Of a DNA stretch of 64,000 nt, positions 9,013 through 18,535 are shown piece by piece (position 1 is the stretch's first letter; every line of letters begins with the position of its first letter). The notes beneath the pieces are model-generated. The model was not told the DNA's origin. It did no database searches and worked only from the letters and a program-made list of their open reading frames with translations. A program made the translations under genes and the position numbers. This DNA is from Aeriscardovia sp. (GTDB lineage Bacteria > Actinomycetota > Actinomycetes > Actinomycetales > Bifidobacteriaceae). The DNA lies in assembly GCA_017413255.1 (NCBI GenBank), contig JAFPUC010000008.1:62001-126000 (forward strand), in the 5' to 3' direction.

Positions 9013-10974
9013 GTGACAGAATTACGCAACCTCCTCCCACGATCTGAAAACGGCGAAAGTGAAATTAGATCTGGAGGCCCCAAGATCCTCTTTGAGGCCG
9101 ACTGGTGCGCCGACGGCTACCCTTCCATAACAAGGGTAGATCGGTCGGGACTGGTGGAGACGAGCACGCGCGGCATTGGGGAAATCCCGAAGTTCATGAC
9201 TATTTATTCGCTTTATCGCAGCCGCGCAGAGAGGATGGCCGACAGGCCCCTCTATACTTACCGCTCAAAAGACAATCCGAACAAATGGCTGACGAAGACC
9301 GCGGCGGAAACCCTGGAAGACATCAGAAAGCTCTGCAAAGGCTTTATAGGCATGGGCCTGAAGCATGGCGAGAGAGTGGCTCTGATGTGTTCTACCCGCT
9401 ATGAGTGGAACATAGTGGACGCCGGGGTGATGTCGATAGGAGGGGTGCTTTCTACTATTTACGACACCGACTCTCCAAAGCAGATGAAGGCGATAATAGA
9501 AAATTCCGGCGCCAAGATGCTGATAGTGGAAACCAAGGAGATGAAGGCCAAAGCGGAGCTGGCCGAAATTGGCAAAACATGCCAGGTTTTTTGCATGGAA
9601 GATGAGGCGCTCGATAGGATAAGGGCTTACGGCCAATCGGTGCGCGACGAGGATCTAAACAGGAGGATAGATGCCGTACAGAAAACGGATCTGTGCTCCA
9701 TCGTCTACACCTCAGGATCCACCTCAGACCCTAAAGGCGTGGAAATAACCCATGAAAATTTCTGCGCCGCGGCCTCGAACCTCGCGGCGTATCTTCCGAG
9801 CATTATGGCAGATCCCAAGGGGTCTGCTTTGCTTTTCTTGCCTATGGCCCACGTATTTGCCAGAACCATAAACTACATGTGCGTATTTTCCAGGGTAAGA
9901 GCTTATATATCTAGCGACTTTAAAAACCTTGTCTCCGACCTTCAGTATTCAAAGCCTACCGCCATGATTGGAGTGCCGAGAGTTTACGAAAAACTCTACA
10001 ACGCCGTGAGCCAGAATGCCGGAATGGGATGGAAAGGCCGAGTCTTTGCAATGTCGGTAAAGACGGCAAGGGCGTATATGCAAGAGATAAACAAGAGGGG
10101 AAAGCCCAGGATTTACACTTCCTTCCTGCGCACTGCCTTTGACACCTCCATCTACTCCAGGCTTAGAGATCTTTTGGGCGGGAGGGCCAAGTGGCTTGTA
10201 TGCGGCGGAGCTCCTCTAGACCCCAACCTTTTGGCTTTCTACAGGGGGGCCGGGATACCCGTTTATGAAGGCTACGGCCTGACCGAAACCACGGCGCCCT
10301 GCGCCTTTTCTCCCCAGGGCCTCCCCTATAGGTACGGAAGCGTAGGCATTGCCTTCCCAGGAGCGACATTAAGATGCAGCGAAGAAGGGGAAATAGAGGT
10401 AAAAGGAGATTCTGTCTTTTCCCGCTACCACAACAACGAAGAGGCCACCAGGGAAGCTTTCGACAAGGACGGGTGGTGCCTGACGGGAGACCTTGGGTAC
10501 ATAGATGATCAGGGCTTCCTATACGTTACGGGGCGCAAAAAGAACCTCATCATAACGGCGGGAGGCAAAAATGTAGCCCCCGAAGCCATGGAAAAAGAAA
10601 TAGAAAGATGCCCCCTGGTCTCCCAGGTAGTGGTCTTGGGAGATCGGCGCCCCTTCGTTTCCGCCCTTCTTACCTTAGATGAGCCGGCCCTCAGGCTGTG
10701 GTTAAAGTCGCAAAAGCTTGACGAGCAGATGAGCCTGGAAGAGGCTTGCAAAAACCCGGCGGTAAGGATGGAAATACAAAAGTACATAGACGAGGCGAAC
10801 AAGGAAGAATCCCAAGCCGAATCGGTAAGGAAGTTCATAATAATCCCTGAGGACTTCACGCAGGAAAACGGGCTGCTCACCCCATCGATGAAAATTATTC
10901 GTAAAAAGGTGATGGATCGCTACAGCGATCTGCTTAACAAGGAAATGTACACTCCCAAGAAGGTCAATCAGTAG
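9013..10974 (+). CDS. Long-chain fatty acid-CoA ligase (AMP-forming)
   Basis: This 653-residue member of the ANL superfamily activates fatty acids to acyl-CoA through an acyl-adenylate. Visible motifs are the P-loop-like YTSGSTSDPKG, YGLTETTAP, TGDLGYID and the C-terminal KNLIITAGGKNV block with the conserved catalytic lysine region. The GTG start is chosen for AAGGAAG ending 6 bases upstream and the full family N-terminus. It has no membrane segment. A TAAAAT -10 lies near 8970. The gene converges on era with a 7-base overlap of the 3' ends and no terminator between them. Confidence 0.9.
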   Translation: MTELRNLLPRSENGESEIRSGGPKILFEADWCADGYPSITRVDRSGLVETSTRGIGEIPKFMTIYSLYRSRAERMADRPLYTYRSKDNPNKWLTKTAAETLEDIRKLCKGFIGMGLKHGERVALMCSTRYEWNIVDAGVMSIGGVLSTIYDTDSPKQMKAIIENSGAKMLIVETKEMKAKAELAEIGKTCQVFCMEDEALDRIRAYGQSVRDEDLNRRIDAVQKTDLCSIVYTSGSTSDPKGVEITHENFCAAASNLAAYLPSIMADPKGSALLFLPMAHVFARTINYMCVFSRVRAYISSDFKNLVSDLQYSKPTAMIGVPRVYEKLYNAVSQNAGMGWKGRVFAMSVKTARAYMQEINKRGKPRIYTSFLRTAFDTSIYSRLRDLLGGRAKWLVCGGAPLDPNLLAFYRGAGIPVYEGYGLTETTAPCAFSPQGLPYRYGSVGIAFPGATLRCSEEGEIEVKGDSVFSRYHNNEEATREAFDKDGWCLTGDLGYIDDQGFLYVTGRKKNLIITAGGKNVAPEAMEKEIERCPLVSQVVVLGDRRPFVSALLTLDEPALRLWLKSQKLDEQMSLEEACKNPAVRMEIQKYIDEANKEESQAESVRKFIIIPEDFTQENGLLTPSMKIIRKKVMDRYSDLLNKEMYTPKKVNQ

Positions 10975-11870
10975 TATCCGAAGAAGTCCAGTTTTTTAGG
11001 ATCTTTCTGCCAGTCCTTTGCCACCCTCACTTCAAACCTCACCGACGGGTTGAATCCCAAAAAGGCGCGCAACTCCGGGATAGCTTCGCTTCTGACTTTT
11101 GTAAGGACAGATCCCCCTTTGCCTATGACGATTCCTTTCTGGCTCTCCTTTTCCACATACACTTTAAAAATCAGCCCTCTTTCCCCCACCCTTTCGCACC
11201 TTACTATAAGGGAGTGGGGAAGCTCATCGTGAAGCAGGGGGAGGAACGCTGAGCGTACGATCTGAGCCGCCTCTTCTTCGACGGTCCTTTTTTCATCTTC
11301 AGGGCCGTAAAGGGCAGGCCCCTCGGGGAGGAAGGATGAGATAAGTTCCTTTAATTCTTCCATGTGGTAGTGGGTAAAAGAGGAAACGGCAAGAACCTTT
11401 GTAAAGTCTGCTGCATCTTTTACTTCCTTCATCTTTTCTTTTATCTCTTCCTTTCCGGCCTCATCTGCCTTCGTGACAAGGGCGAGCACGGGAATCTGCC
11501 ATTCGCTTTTTCCATCCCTCCTCTTTGAAAGAAGGGAGTGAAGGTTGGTTATTATCCTTCTATCGCCTTTTCCCAGTTCTTCGTCTGCGGGGGTTAAAAA
11601 GAGCGCCGCATCAGCCGAGGCGATGGATCGCAAAGCCTCTCCGTTCAGCCTCTCTCCCAGAAGGGTGCGGGGCTTTCCAATGCCGGGGGTGTCAACCAAA
11701 ATGGCCTGGCAGGAAGGGAGGTTTAAAATGTAGCGATCTTCCCCGCGGGTGGTCTGGGGAAAGCTGGAAGAGAGAGCCACTTTCCTTCCCATAACGGAAT
11801 TTATCAGCGTGCTCTTGCCGCTGTTTGGCCTCCCCACTATCGCTACAAATCCTGACGTAAATTCACTCAT
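10968..11870 (-). CDS. era: GTPase Era
   Basis: Era binds the 3' end of 16S rRNA and is needed for 30S maturation. The 300-residue protein has a P loop GRPNSGKST (13-21), G3 DTPGIG, G4 TKAD and a C-terminal type II KH domain with GIVIGKGG. It is the last gene of the HIT-ybeY-CorC-era operon, overlapping the CorC gene by 8 bases. Confidence 0.96.
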   Translation of the reverse strand: MSEFTSGFVAIVGRPNSGKSTLINSVMGRKVALSSSFPQTTRGEDRYILNLPSCQAILVDTPGIGKPRTLLGERLNGEALRSIASADAALFLTPADEELGKGDRRIITNLHSLLSKRRDGKSEWQIPVLALVTKADEAGKEEIKEKMKEVKDAADFTKVLAVSSFTHYHMEELKELISSFLPEGPALYGPEDEKRTVEEEAAQIVRSAFLPLLHDELPHSLIVRCERVGERGLIFKVYVEKESQKGIVIGKGGSVLTKVRSEAIPELRAFLGFNPSVRFEVRVAKDWQKDPKKLDFFGYY

Positions 11871-13179
11871 CTTCCTCTTCTTCCTCCGCCACGGGCTCGG
11901 CTACAATATTTGGCACCTTCCTGCTTTTCCCGGCGGCCGCATAAAGGATGAGCCCGTGAGTTACGACTTGTTCGTTAATTTTGGGAATGTGGCCCAAAAG
12001 CTTGGTTAAAAGCCCGTAGACGGTGTCCACATCATCTTCCTGAAAATCTATCTCAAATATTTCTTCAAGATCCGATATAGGGGTCCTTGCCGGCATACTC
12101 CAAGCCTGTCCTATTTTCATCGGAGCGTCGTGCTGGGATTTGTCATGCTCATCTACCAGGTCCCCCACTATCTGCTCTATTACGTCTTTCATGCTTACCA
12201 GCCCGGCAATGCCGCCGTATTCATCTACCACCACGCTAAAATGCTGGTTTCTATCCTGCATTTGGTGAAACAGGTCGTCTACGGGCTTGCTTTCGGGAAC
12301 CAAAAAGGGGTCTCTTACCAGGCTCAGCGTTTTTGCATCCTGGGAAACCGATCCCAAAGTGGTGGCGTAGATAACGTCTTTTAGGTATAGCACCCCTAAA
12401 AGATCGTCTATGTCCTCGCCTATCACGGGCAGCTTTCCAAAACCTGTCTTTGAAAAGAGCTTTATGGCGTCCGCTATGCTCGCGTCTTTTTTTATGCACA
12501 CTATATCGGTTCTGGGAACCATAATTTCGCGGGTGAGGGTATCGGAGAGAGTGACTATATTTTTCAACATTTCCCCAGCCGAGGCATCCATATTCGTCGC
12601 CTCCGCAATTCTGGCCACCATTTCCTTCCCCTGCTCTATCCTTATCTGCTCCAGCTCTTCTTCCCCCTCCTCTTCCTTATGCTTTTCGGAAAAGGCTTTT
12701 CCGCGAGGGACCAGATGCACCAAAAGAGTCATAAACCCGCAGTGGCGCAACATAATTTGAAGAGGCCTGTCGCTAGACATCACGGGCCGAAGTAAGGCGG
12801 AAAGAAGGGCTATGAAGATTGCGCCTATAAAACCTACAAGGGCGCCAAACCAGAGCCTATCTATAAACTGAACGGCCAAAAGGCAGAGAGCCACACCGGA
12901 AAAAATATTCATGATTACGCGCCAAAAAGAGGCGGCAGAGGCGGTTAAGGGCCTCTTATTTATTAAGTGCTGGACTTTTCTTAGTTTTTTTAACTTTTTT
13001 GAACGCTCAAATTCGGTGAGGTTGGTATCGGTCTGGGCATTAAAGGAAAAATTGTTTATGGCGGTCCGGGTAATTTGCATTACGGCCGCTTCCTGGGCTG
13101 CAAGAATCAGAGACGACCATACAAAGCAGACGGTAAGGAAACTGCAGACAACTATGAAGATTATGTGGATGAGATTCAT
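11863..13179 (-). CDS. CorC/HlyC-family CBS-pair membrane protein
   Basis: The 438 residues contain a membrane DUF21/CNNM domain (hydrophobic segments about 5-30, 85-105 and 108-130), a CBS domain pair (about 215-340, with MVPRTDI) and a C-terminal CorC_HlyC domain. It ends in an acidic tail of about ten Glu/Asp residues. Homologues are linked to magnesium/cobalt efflux; the hemolysin name is historical. The start overlaps the ybeY stop by 4 bases, so it is translationally coupled. Confidence 0.88.
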   Translation of the reverse strand: MNLIHIIFIVVCSFLTVCFVWSSLILAAQEAAVMQITRTAINNFSFNAQTDTNLTEFERSKKLKKLRKVQHLINKRPLTASAASFWRVIMNIFSGVALCLLAVQFIDRLWFGALVGFIGAIFIALLSALLRPVMSSDRPLQIMLRHCGFMTLLVHLVPRGKAFSEKHKEEEGEEELEQIRIEQGKEMVARIAEATNMDASAGEMLKNIVTLSDTLTREIMVPRTDIVCIKKDASIADAIKLFSKTGFGKLPVIGEDIDDLLGVLYLKDVIYATTLGSVSQDAKTLSLVRDPFLVPESKPVDDLFHQMQDRNQHFSVVVDEYGGIAGLVSMKDVIEQIVGDLVDEHDKSQHDAPMKIGQAWSMPARTPISDLEEIFEIDFQEDDVDTVYGLLTKLLGHIPKINEQVVTHGLILYAAAGKSRKVPNIVAEPVAEEEEEDE

Positions 13180-13661
13180 AAGTCGACGTCAGACCGGATG
13201 GGTCCGGCATCTGCAATGCCTCCGTACTGGTAGAGGAAGGTGAAAAGCAGGTAGCGCTGCAGGGCAAACATTTGCTTTTGGAGTTTGTCGCTGTTGTGAT
13301 CGAAGCCCAAAAGATGGAGGATGCCGTGAATTTCCAAAAGCAAAATTTCCTCTATCGTCCTGTGGCCCGTGCATTTGGCCTGGATGGAAGCCACCTGGGG
13401 GCAGATCATGATATCTCCCAGCATTCCCTGGCTCCCCTTGCCGGGCTTAATTTCATCCATAGGAAAGCTCAAAACGTCTGTGGGGCCCTGAAGGCCCATG
13501 TACTGCTCGTGAAGAAGGGCTATGGAATCTGGGTCGGTAAAAAGGATGGAAAGCTCGCAGCGCGGAGAAATCTTAAGGCGCCTAAAAGCCCACTTTGCCG
13601 CCTCCTCCAGTGCCTTCGAATCTACCCTCCAGCCCGATTCGTTATTGATTTCTACGCTCAT
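13176..13661 (-). CDS. ybeY: Endoribonuclease YbeY (rRNA maturation)
   Basis: YbeY is a zinc-dependent ribonuclease for 16S rRNA 3'-end maturation and ribosome quality control. The 161-residue protein contains the three-histidine zinc motif HGILHLLGFDH and the conserved TDVLSFP. It sits between the HIT gene (1-base overlap) and the CorC gene. In many actinobacteria phoH directly precedes ybeY; here there is no room for it. Confidence 0.95.
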   Translation of the reverse strand: MSVEINNESGWRVDSKALEEAAKWAFRRLKISPRCELSILFTDPDSIALLHEQYMGLQGPTDVLSFPMDEIKPGKGSQGMLGDIMICPQVASIQAKCTGHRTIEEILLLEIHGILHLLGFDHNSDKLQKQMFALQRYLLFTFLYQYGGIADAGPIRSDVDL

Positions 13662-13999
13662 TACTCTGCCAGTTTCTCCCCCGTCAAAACATGGGCGTGC
13701 GCGTGAAAGACGGTTTGGCCGGCGTCCAGGCCGGTATTGAAAACCAGCCTGTAGGATCCGTTGTATTTCTCATTTGCTATTTTTGAGGCCACCTCCACTA
13801 TGTGGGCCAAAAGGTCAGGATCGGAGGCGGCAATTTCTTCGACATTTTTAAAGTGCTTTTTTGGAACAATCAAAACGTGCACCTTGGCCATGGGGTGTAT
13901 ATCTTTAAAGGCCAGCACGCTCTCGTCTTCACACACTTTCTGTGACGGGATTTTTCCGTCCACTATCTTGCAGAAAATGCAGTCTTCTTCGCTTTCCAT
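13661..13999 (-). CDS. HIT-family nucleotide hydrolase (HinT type)
   Basis: The 112 residues include an N-terminal zinc-type C..C (DCIFCKIVDG) and the histidine triad HAHAHV near the C-terminus. HinT-type enzymes hydrolyse AMP-lysine, AMP-NH2 and acyl-adenylates. First gene of the ybeY-era operon. The ATG is preceded by AGGAGA (in CCCAGGAGAATTT), a good Shine-Dalgarno. The canonical HVHxL after the triad is HVLTG here, a minor variation. Confidence 0.93.
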   Translation of the reverse strand: MESEEDCIFCKIVDGKIPSQKVCEDESVLAFKDIHPMAKVHVLIVPKKHFKNVEEIAASDPDLLAHIVEVASKIANEKYNGSYRLVFNTGLDAGQTVFHAHAHVLTGEKLAE

Positions 14000-14063
14000 A
14001 AATTCTCCTGGGATGATGCTTATATAAATTATTCTACAAAGCCTGTATTCTTCTCCGAATGCG

Positions 14064-14072
14064 TGATAAAAT
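14064..14072 (+). promoter_or_regulatory. Extended -10 promoter of tRNA-Leu(GAG)
   Basis: TGATAAAAT is an extended -10 (TGn plus TAAAAT) ending 9 bases before the mature tRNA 5' end. No convincing -35 is visible. Confidence 0.55.
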
Positions 14073-14081
14073 AAAGGCGCT

Positions 14082-14169
14082 GTCCAGGTGGCGGAATGGT
14101 AGACGCGCTAGCTTGAGGTGCTAGTGACCACCTATATCGGTCGTGCGGGTTCAACTCCCGCTCTGGACA
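14082..14169 (+). tRNA. tRNA-Leu (anticodon GAG)
   Basis: Read as a full class II tRNA: a 7-bp acceptor GTCCAGG/TCTGGAC (one G-U), D arm, anticodon loop TTGAGGT giving GAG, a long variable arm (GACCACCTATATCGGTC) and the T arm GCGGGTTCAACTCCCGC. CCA is not encoded. It reads CUC and CUU codons. A run of T follows directly. Confidence 0.95.
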
Positions 14170-14275
14170 CTTTTTTATGCTTTTTTACTCTTTTATCCTT
14201 TCTTTTTTGGCTTTCAGACAGATTTGCATTTAAAAGTCATGTCTAAAATATCTTTGAAGAAAGGTCGGTGAGCAT

Positions 14276-15901
14276 ATGGTTTCGGAAAATGCTGACGATA
14301 AATCTTTAGACAAATATGAAAAAGACCTGGCCAAACTAGGCAATTTTGAAGTGGCATCCTGCCTTGTAAAACTAGCTGAGAAAAATAGCACTAACAGTCC
14401 CGTCCTGAATGCCGGAAGGGGAAACCCCAACTGGATACAAACGGTCTCGCGCCTGGCTTTTTGCCGCCTGGTGGAATTTGGAGTTCAGGAAAGCAGGAGG
14501 ACAATTAACGGAAAGGACCTGGCAGGCTACACCGAAAAGGAGGGGATGGCAAAGCGCCTTCGCTCCTTCCTTTCAGATTCTCCTGCCGACTTGTTCCTCT
14601 CCAAGGCCCTGGACTACGGGGAAGTGAACCTTGGATTTAACGGCGACGAATTTGCGGCCGAACTTGTAAACGGGGTTTTAGGAAACGACTACCCCATGCC
14701 CAGCAGGGTTTTAAACTGCACCCAAACCGTTATAAACCACTATCTGGCCTCCATCCTTTATGCAGGCCATGACGTTAAAAAACTCATAGACACAACCCAG
14801 CTCTTCCCGACCGAGGGAGCCACGGCGGCCATAGCCTACATCTTCAACTCCCTAAAAGAGAATCACCTCATAGCTCCCGGGGATAAAATCATCCTAAATA
14901 CCCCCATCTTTTCTCCCTACATGGCCATTCCGCAGTTAAACGACTACAGGCTTAAAACCATAGATCTAAAGTCGATAGAATCTGACCACTGGCAGCTGAA
15001 GGCGGAGGCCGTAGAAGCTTTAAACGATTCTGAAGTCAAGGCCCTGATCCTTGTAAACCCCTCCAATCCGGGATCTGTAGCCCTTTCCACCCCGACCCTT
15101 GAGGCGCTCAAGGATGCAGTAAAGAAGAACCCCCACCTTATGGTGATTACAGATGACGTTTACAGCACCTTTGCATCCGAATTTCGCAGCGTTTACAACG
15201 TCATACCCTATAACACTCTCCTGGTTTACTCTTACTCCAAGCTTTACGGCGTCACCGGCTGGAGGCTGGGAGTTTTAGGCATAAACGAAAGCAATGTATT
15301 TGACGAATTGATAGCTAATCTTCCAAAGAGGCAGAAGGAAGAAGTGGACAAGCGCTATGCTCACGATTCTATGGATCCGGAAAACATGAAGTTCATAGAC
15401 CGAATAGTGGCAGACAGCAGGTCCATCGGCCTCTATCACACAGCCGGCCTCTCCACCCCCCAGCAAATCATGGAAGATCTCTTCTCTCTTGCCCACCTTG
15501 TAAACATCGCCCAAGGGGACAAGGATTACTACATAAAGGAAGCGTGCGATTTGGTGGATGCAAGGTACGCTTCGCTCAATAAGGCCCTGGGCATAGAAGA
15601 CTTTAACAACTCCAGAAACACAAAATACTACTCGCTTGTAGACGTGTACGCGATTGCTGAAAAGCACTACGGAAAAGAGTTTTCCTCCTGGCTCGCCACC
15701 CATTTTGACAGGCTCGACTTCCTCTATAAGCTCGCCTCCCGCTATGGAGTGGTTTTGATGGATGGAGTGGGATTTGGATCCAACAGGGGGATTGTGAGGG
15801 TTTCAGAAGCCAACCTTCCGGATGCGGCCTATCCTCAGATAGGCGAGAAGGTAAGGAAGCTTTTGAAAGACTACTTCGAGCAGTGGAAAGAAGAAAAATA
15901 G
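14276..15901 (+). CDS. aspD: Bifunctional aspartate aminotransferase / aspartate 4-decarboxylase
   Basis: This PLP fold-type I enzyme of 541 residues is much longer than ordinary aspartate aminotransferases (about 400) and carries the N-terminal signature LNAGRGNPNW of aspartate 4-decarboxylases. The pyridoxal lysine lies in YSYSKLYGVTGWRLG. The reaction, aspartate to alanine plus CO2, consumes a proton and, with an aspartate:alanine antiporter, can give acid resistance and energy. No antiporter gene is adjacent. The ATG is preceded by AAAGGTCGG at 5-7 bases, and TAAAAT (14244-14249) is a possible -10. It is followed 89 bases later by xfp, from its own promoter. Confidence 0.87.
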   Translation: MVSENADDKSLDKYEKDLAKLGNFEVASCLVKLAEKNSTNSPVLNAGRGNPNWIQTVSRLAFCRLVEFGVQESRRTINGKDLAGYTEKEGMAKRLRSFLSDSPADLFLSKALDYGEVNLGFNGDEFAAELVNGVLGNDYPMPSRVLNCTQTVINHYLASILYAGHDVKKLIDTTQLFPTEGATAAIAYIFNSLKENHLIAPGDKIILNTPIFSPYMAIPQLNDYRLKTIDLKSIESDHWQLKAEAVEALNDSEVKALILVNPSNPGSVALSTPTLEALKDAVKKNPHLMVITDDVYSTFASEFRSVYNVIPYNTLLVYSYSKLYGVTGWRLGVLGINESNVFDELIANLPKRQKEEVDKRYAHDSMDPENMKFIDRIVADSRSIGLYHTAGLSTPQQIMEDLFSLAHLVNIAQGDKDYYIKEACDLVDARYASLNKALGIEDFNNSRNTKYYSLVDVYAIAEKHYGKEFSSWLATHFDRLDFLYKLASRYGVVLMDGVGFGSNRGIVRVSEANLPDAAYPQIGEKVRKLLKDYFEQWKEEK

Positions 15902-15917
15902 AGCACTTAGGATGCCT

Positions 15918-15943
15918 TTGAAAAAGGTGGATGAATTTATAAT
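15918..15943 (+). promoter_or_regulatory. Probable xfp promoter
   Basis: TTGAAA (15918-15923) lies upstream of a perfect TATAAT (15938-15943). The spacing to TATAAT is short at 14 bases; the overlapping AATAAT at 15941-15946 gives 17. An AAGGAAC Shine-Dalgarno then precedes the ATG. Confidence 0.5.
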
Positions 15944-15990
15944 AATAGACGGATTTTCTTTTATCCAATCAAGAAAAAGGAACGTTTATT

Positions 15991-18459
15991 ATGGATTCTC
16001 TACTTGGGACCCCATGGGAAAAGAATGGATCGGGCGGCAATTCATTCGAGGACGTAGATAGGTATTTCAGAGCTGCAAATTACATGTCTGTAGGACAGAT
16101 CTACCTGAAATCAAATCCCCTCATGAGGGAGCCCTTTACGCCTGAAGACGTGAAGTCTAGGCTAGTGGGACACTGGGGCACCACCCCGGGCCTGAATTTC
16201 CTTTTTGGCCACGTAAACAGGCTTATAAAGGATCATGGCCAAAACACCGTATTCATCATGGGGCCGGGCCATGGAGGCCCTGCCGGGAGAGTCCAATCCT
16301 TTATCGATGGAAGTTATGAACACTTCCACCCCCAAATGCCTAAGGGAGAAGAGGGGCTGACAAAGTTCTTCCGCCAATTTTCCTGGCCCGGAGGGGATCC
16401 CTCCCACTACGGCCCGGAAATCCCCGGAAGTATGCATGAAGGGGGAGAACTGGGCTACAGCCTCAGCCACGCCTACGGAGCCATCCTCGACAACCCCAGC
16501 CTTTTGACGGTGTGCGTAGTGGGAGACGGGGAAGCTGAAACCGGCGCTCTTTCCACCAGCTGGTGGTCCAGCAAGTTCATCAACCCCAGTACCGATGGAA
16601 TGGTGCTTCCCATACTTCACCTGAACGGCTACAAGATCGCCAACCCCTCCATACTTTCGAGAATCAGCCCTGAAGACAGGGCGCAGTTCTTCAGGGGAAT
16701 GGGCTACGACCCCCACGAGTTTGTGGCAGGGTTCGATGATGAAGACATAATGAGCATCCACTCCCGCTTCCACGCCCTCCTCGAAGAAGTTTTCGCCAGG
16801 ATTTGCGAAATAAAAGCCGCAGGAAAGCCCGATCGTTATCCTCTGATAATTTTCAAGACCCCCAAGGGCTGGACCGGGCCCAAAGTCGTAGACAACAAAA
16901 AAGTGGAAGGAACCTTCAGGGCCCACCAGGTTCCCCTCACAAAGCCCAAGAACAGCGAAGAGCAGTTCGAGATGCTCAAAGAGTGGCTGGAATCCTACAG
17001 GCCCCAAGATCTGTTCAACGCCGACTGCACCCTCAATTCAAAGGTGCGCGAATGCATTCCGGAAGGAGACCTTCGCCTCGGATTTAACCCCAATACCAAC
17101 AGGGGATCTGAGAAGCTGGATCTTCCCGACATCGGCAACTACGAAGTGGCGGGAGTGAAGGACTTTGGCCACGGATGGGGCAAGGTGGAGGCCACCCGCG
17201 TGCTGGGATACTACCTTCGTGACATCATCAGCCGAAACCCGGGGATTTTCAGAATATTTGGGCCAGACGAGACCGCTTCCAACAGGCTTAACGCGGTATA
17301 CGAAGTGACCGGCAAGCAGTGGAACGGCCTCTATGAAGATGAGCAGGTAGACGAATCTATGGGAGCCTCCGGGGCCGTCATAGAGCAGCTAAGTGAGCAC
17401 CAGATGGAGGGGATGCTGGAGGGCTACATTCTCACCGGAAGAAACGGGATTTGGAGCTCTTACGAGGCATTTGCCCATGTTGTAGATTCCATGCTCAACC
17501 AGCACGCCAAGTGGCTGGAGCAGATAAAGAAGATCTGGTGGAGAAAGCCCCTCTCTTCCCTCAACCTTCTCCTTTCCTCCCATGTTTGGAGGCAGGATCA
17601 CAACGGCTTTACCCACCAGGATCCGGGCATTATAGACATCTTGCTGAATAAGAACTTCAACAACGACCACGTTGTCAGCATTTACTTTGCGGTAGATCCC
17701 AACACCCTGCTTGCAATAGCTGAAAAGTCCTTCAAGTCCGAAAACAAGATAAACGCCATAGTCGCCGGAAAACAGCTCAATTTCTGCTACCTAACAATGG
17801 AAGAGGCCAGGAAGGAAGTAGAAAAGGGCCTGGGAGAGTGGAAGTGGGCTTCCAACTGCCAAAAGGGGGAAGAGCAGATAGTGCTCGTAAGCGCAGGAGA
17901 CATCCCCACCCAGGAAATCCTTGCCGCCAGCTGCCTGCTTAATGCGGAAGGCGTGAAGTACAGGGTGGTAAACATCCTGGAGCTTTTGAAGATCCAAAAC
18001 AGGGAAGAAAACGACGAAGCCCTGAGCGACGAAGAGTTCGAAAAGATCTTCTCCAAAGACAAGCCCGTCCTCTTCGCCTACCACTCCTACCCCAGAGAGA
18101 TCTACTCTCTTATCCACGGAAGGCCGGGATGCGGCAACTGGAAAGTCATGGGCTACAGTGAGCGCGGATCTATTACTACCCCCTTCGACATGCTCAGGAG
18201 CAACGACATGGATCGCTACCACCTGGCTTCCCTCGCCCTCCAAATGGTGGGATCTGAAAATAAGGAAGCGATCGAGAGGCTGGAAGCAAAGAGGCAAGAG
18301 GCCTGGGAGTTTGCAAAAGAAAATGGAGTCGACATCGATGACTACACCGGCTGGCACTGGGGAGAAGTAAAAGAGGAAGATCTCGTGGACTGGAATTCGA
18401 GCATAAGCCATGAGCACGGAGCCTCCGCCAGCGAATCGCCCAAGTCTTCACAAAAGTAG
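15991..18459 (+). CDS. xfp: Xylulose-5-phosphate/fructose-6-phosphate phosphoketolase
   Basis: This is the key enzyme of the bifid shunt: thiamine diphosphate-dependent cleavage of Xu5P and F6P to acetyl phosphate plus GAP or E4P. The 822-residue length is exactly that of bifidobacterial Xfp. Visible motifs are GPGHGGP, the thiamine diphosphate motif beginning [26 protein letters not shown] and [16 protein letters not shown]. Its presence as a dedicated Xfp is the strongest taxonomic clue in the window. It has its own promoter and terminator; pta and ackA follow at once, so the acetate branch is clustered. Confidence 0.98.
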   Translation: MDSLLGTPWEKNGSGGNSFEDVDRYFRAANYMSVGQIYLKSNPLMREPFTPEDVKSRLVGHWGTTPGLNFLFGHVNRLIKDHGQNTVFIMGPGHGGPAGRVQSFIDGSYEHFHPQMPKGEEGLTKFFRQFSWPGGDPSHYGPEIPGSMHEGGELGYSLSHAYGAILDNPSLLTVCVVGDGEAETGALSTSWWSSKFINPSTDGMVLPILHLNGYKIANPSILSRISPEDRAQFFRGMGYDPHEFVAGFDDEDIMSIHSRFHALLEEVFARICEIKAAGKPDRYPLIIFKTPKGWTGPKVVDNKKVEGTFRAHQVPLTKPKNSEEQFEMLKEWLESYRPQDLFNADCTLNSKVRECIPEGDLRLGFNPNTNRGSEKLDLPDIGNYEVAGVKDFGHGWGKVEATRVLGYYLRDIISRNPGIFRIFGPDETASNRLNAVYEVTGKQWNGLYEDEQVDESMGASGAVIEQLSEHQMEGMLEGYILTGRNGIWSSYEAFAHVVDSMLNQHAKWLEQIKKIWWRKPLSSLNLLLSSHVWRQDHNGFTHQDPGIIDILLNKNFNNDHVVSIYFAVDPNTLLAIAEKSFKSENKINAIVAGKQLNFCYLTMEEARKEVEKGLGEWKWASNCQKGEEQIVLVSAGDIPTQEILAASCLLNAEGVKYRVVNILELLKIQNREENDEALSDEEFEKIFSKDKPVLFAYHSYPREIYSLIHGRPGCGNWKVMGYSERGSITTPFDMLRSNDMDRYHLASLALQMVGSENKEAIERLEAKRQEAWEFAKENGVDIDDYTGWHWGEVKEEDLVDWNSSISHEHGASASESPKSSQK

Positions 18460-18474
18460 CCTGTTTTGTGAAGC

Positions 18475-18497
18475 GGGGCTAAAGGCCCCTTTTTTTG
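18475..18497 (+). terminator. Intrinsic terminator of xfp
   Basis: A 5-bp GGGGC/GCCCC stem with the loop TAAAG is followed by seven T. It separates the very highly expressed xfp message from pta. Confidence 0.88.
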
Positions 18498-18518
18498 TTT
18501 TATATTTTAATTTCTACG

Positions 18519-18535
18519 TGTTAGATATACGTATA
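18519..18535 (+). promoter_or_regulatory. Extended -10 promoter placing the pta transcript start at its ATG
   Basis: TGT-TAGATA (TG at 18519-18520, hexamer 18522-18527) ends 7 bases before the A of the pta ATG. There is no Shine-Dalgarno between xfp's terminator and the ATG. Together this predicts a leaderless mRNA. Confidence 0.55.
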
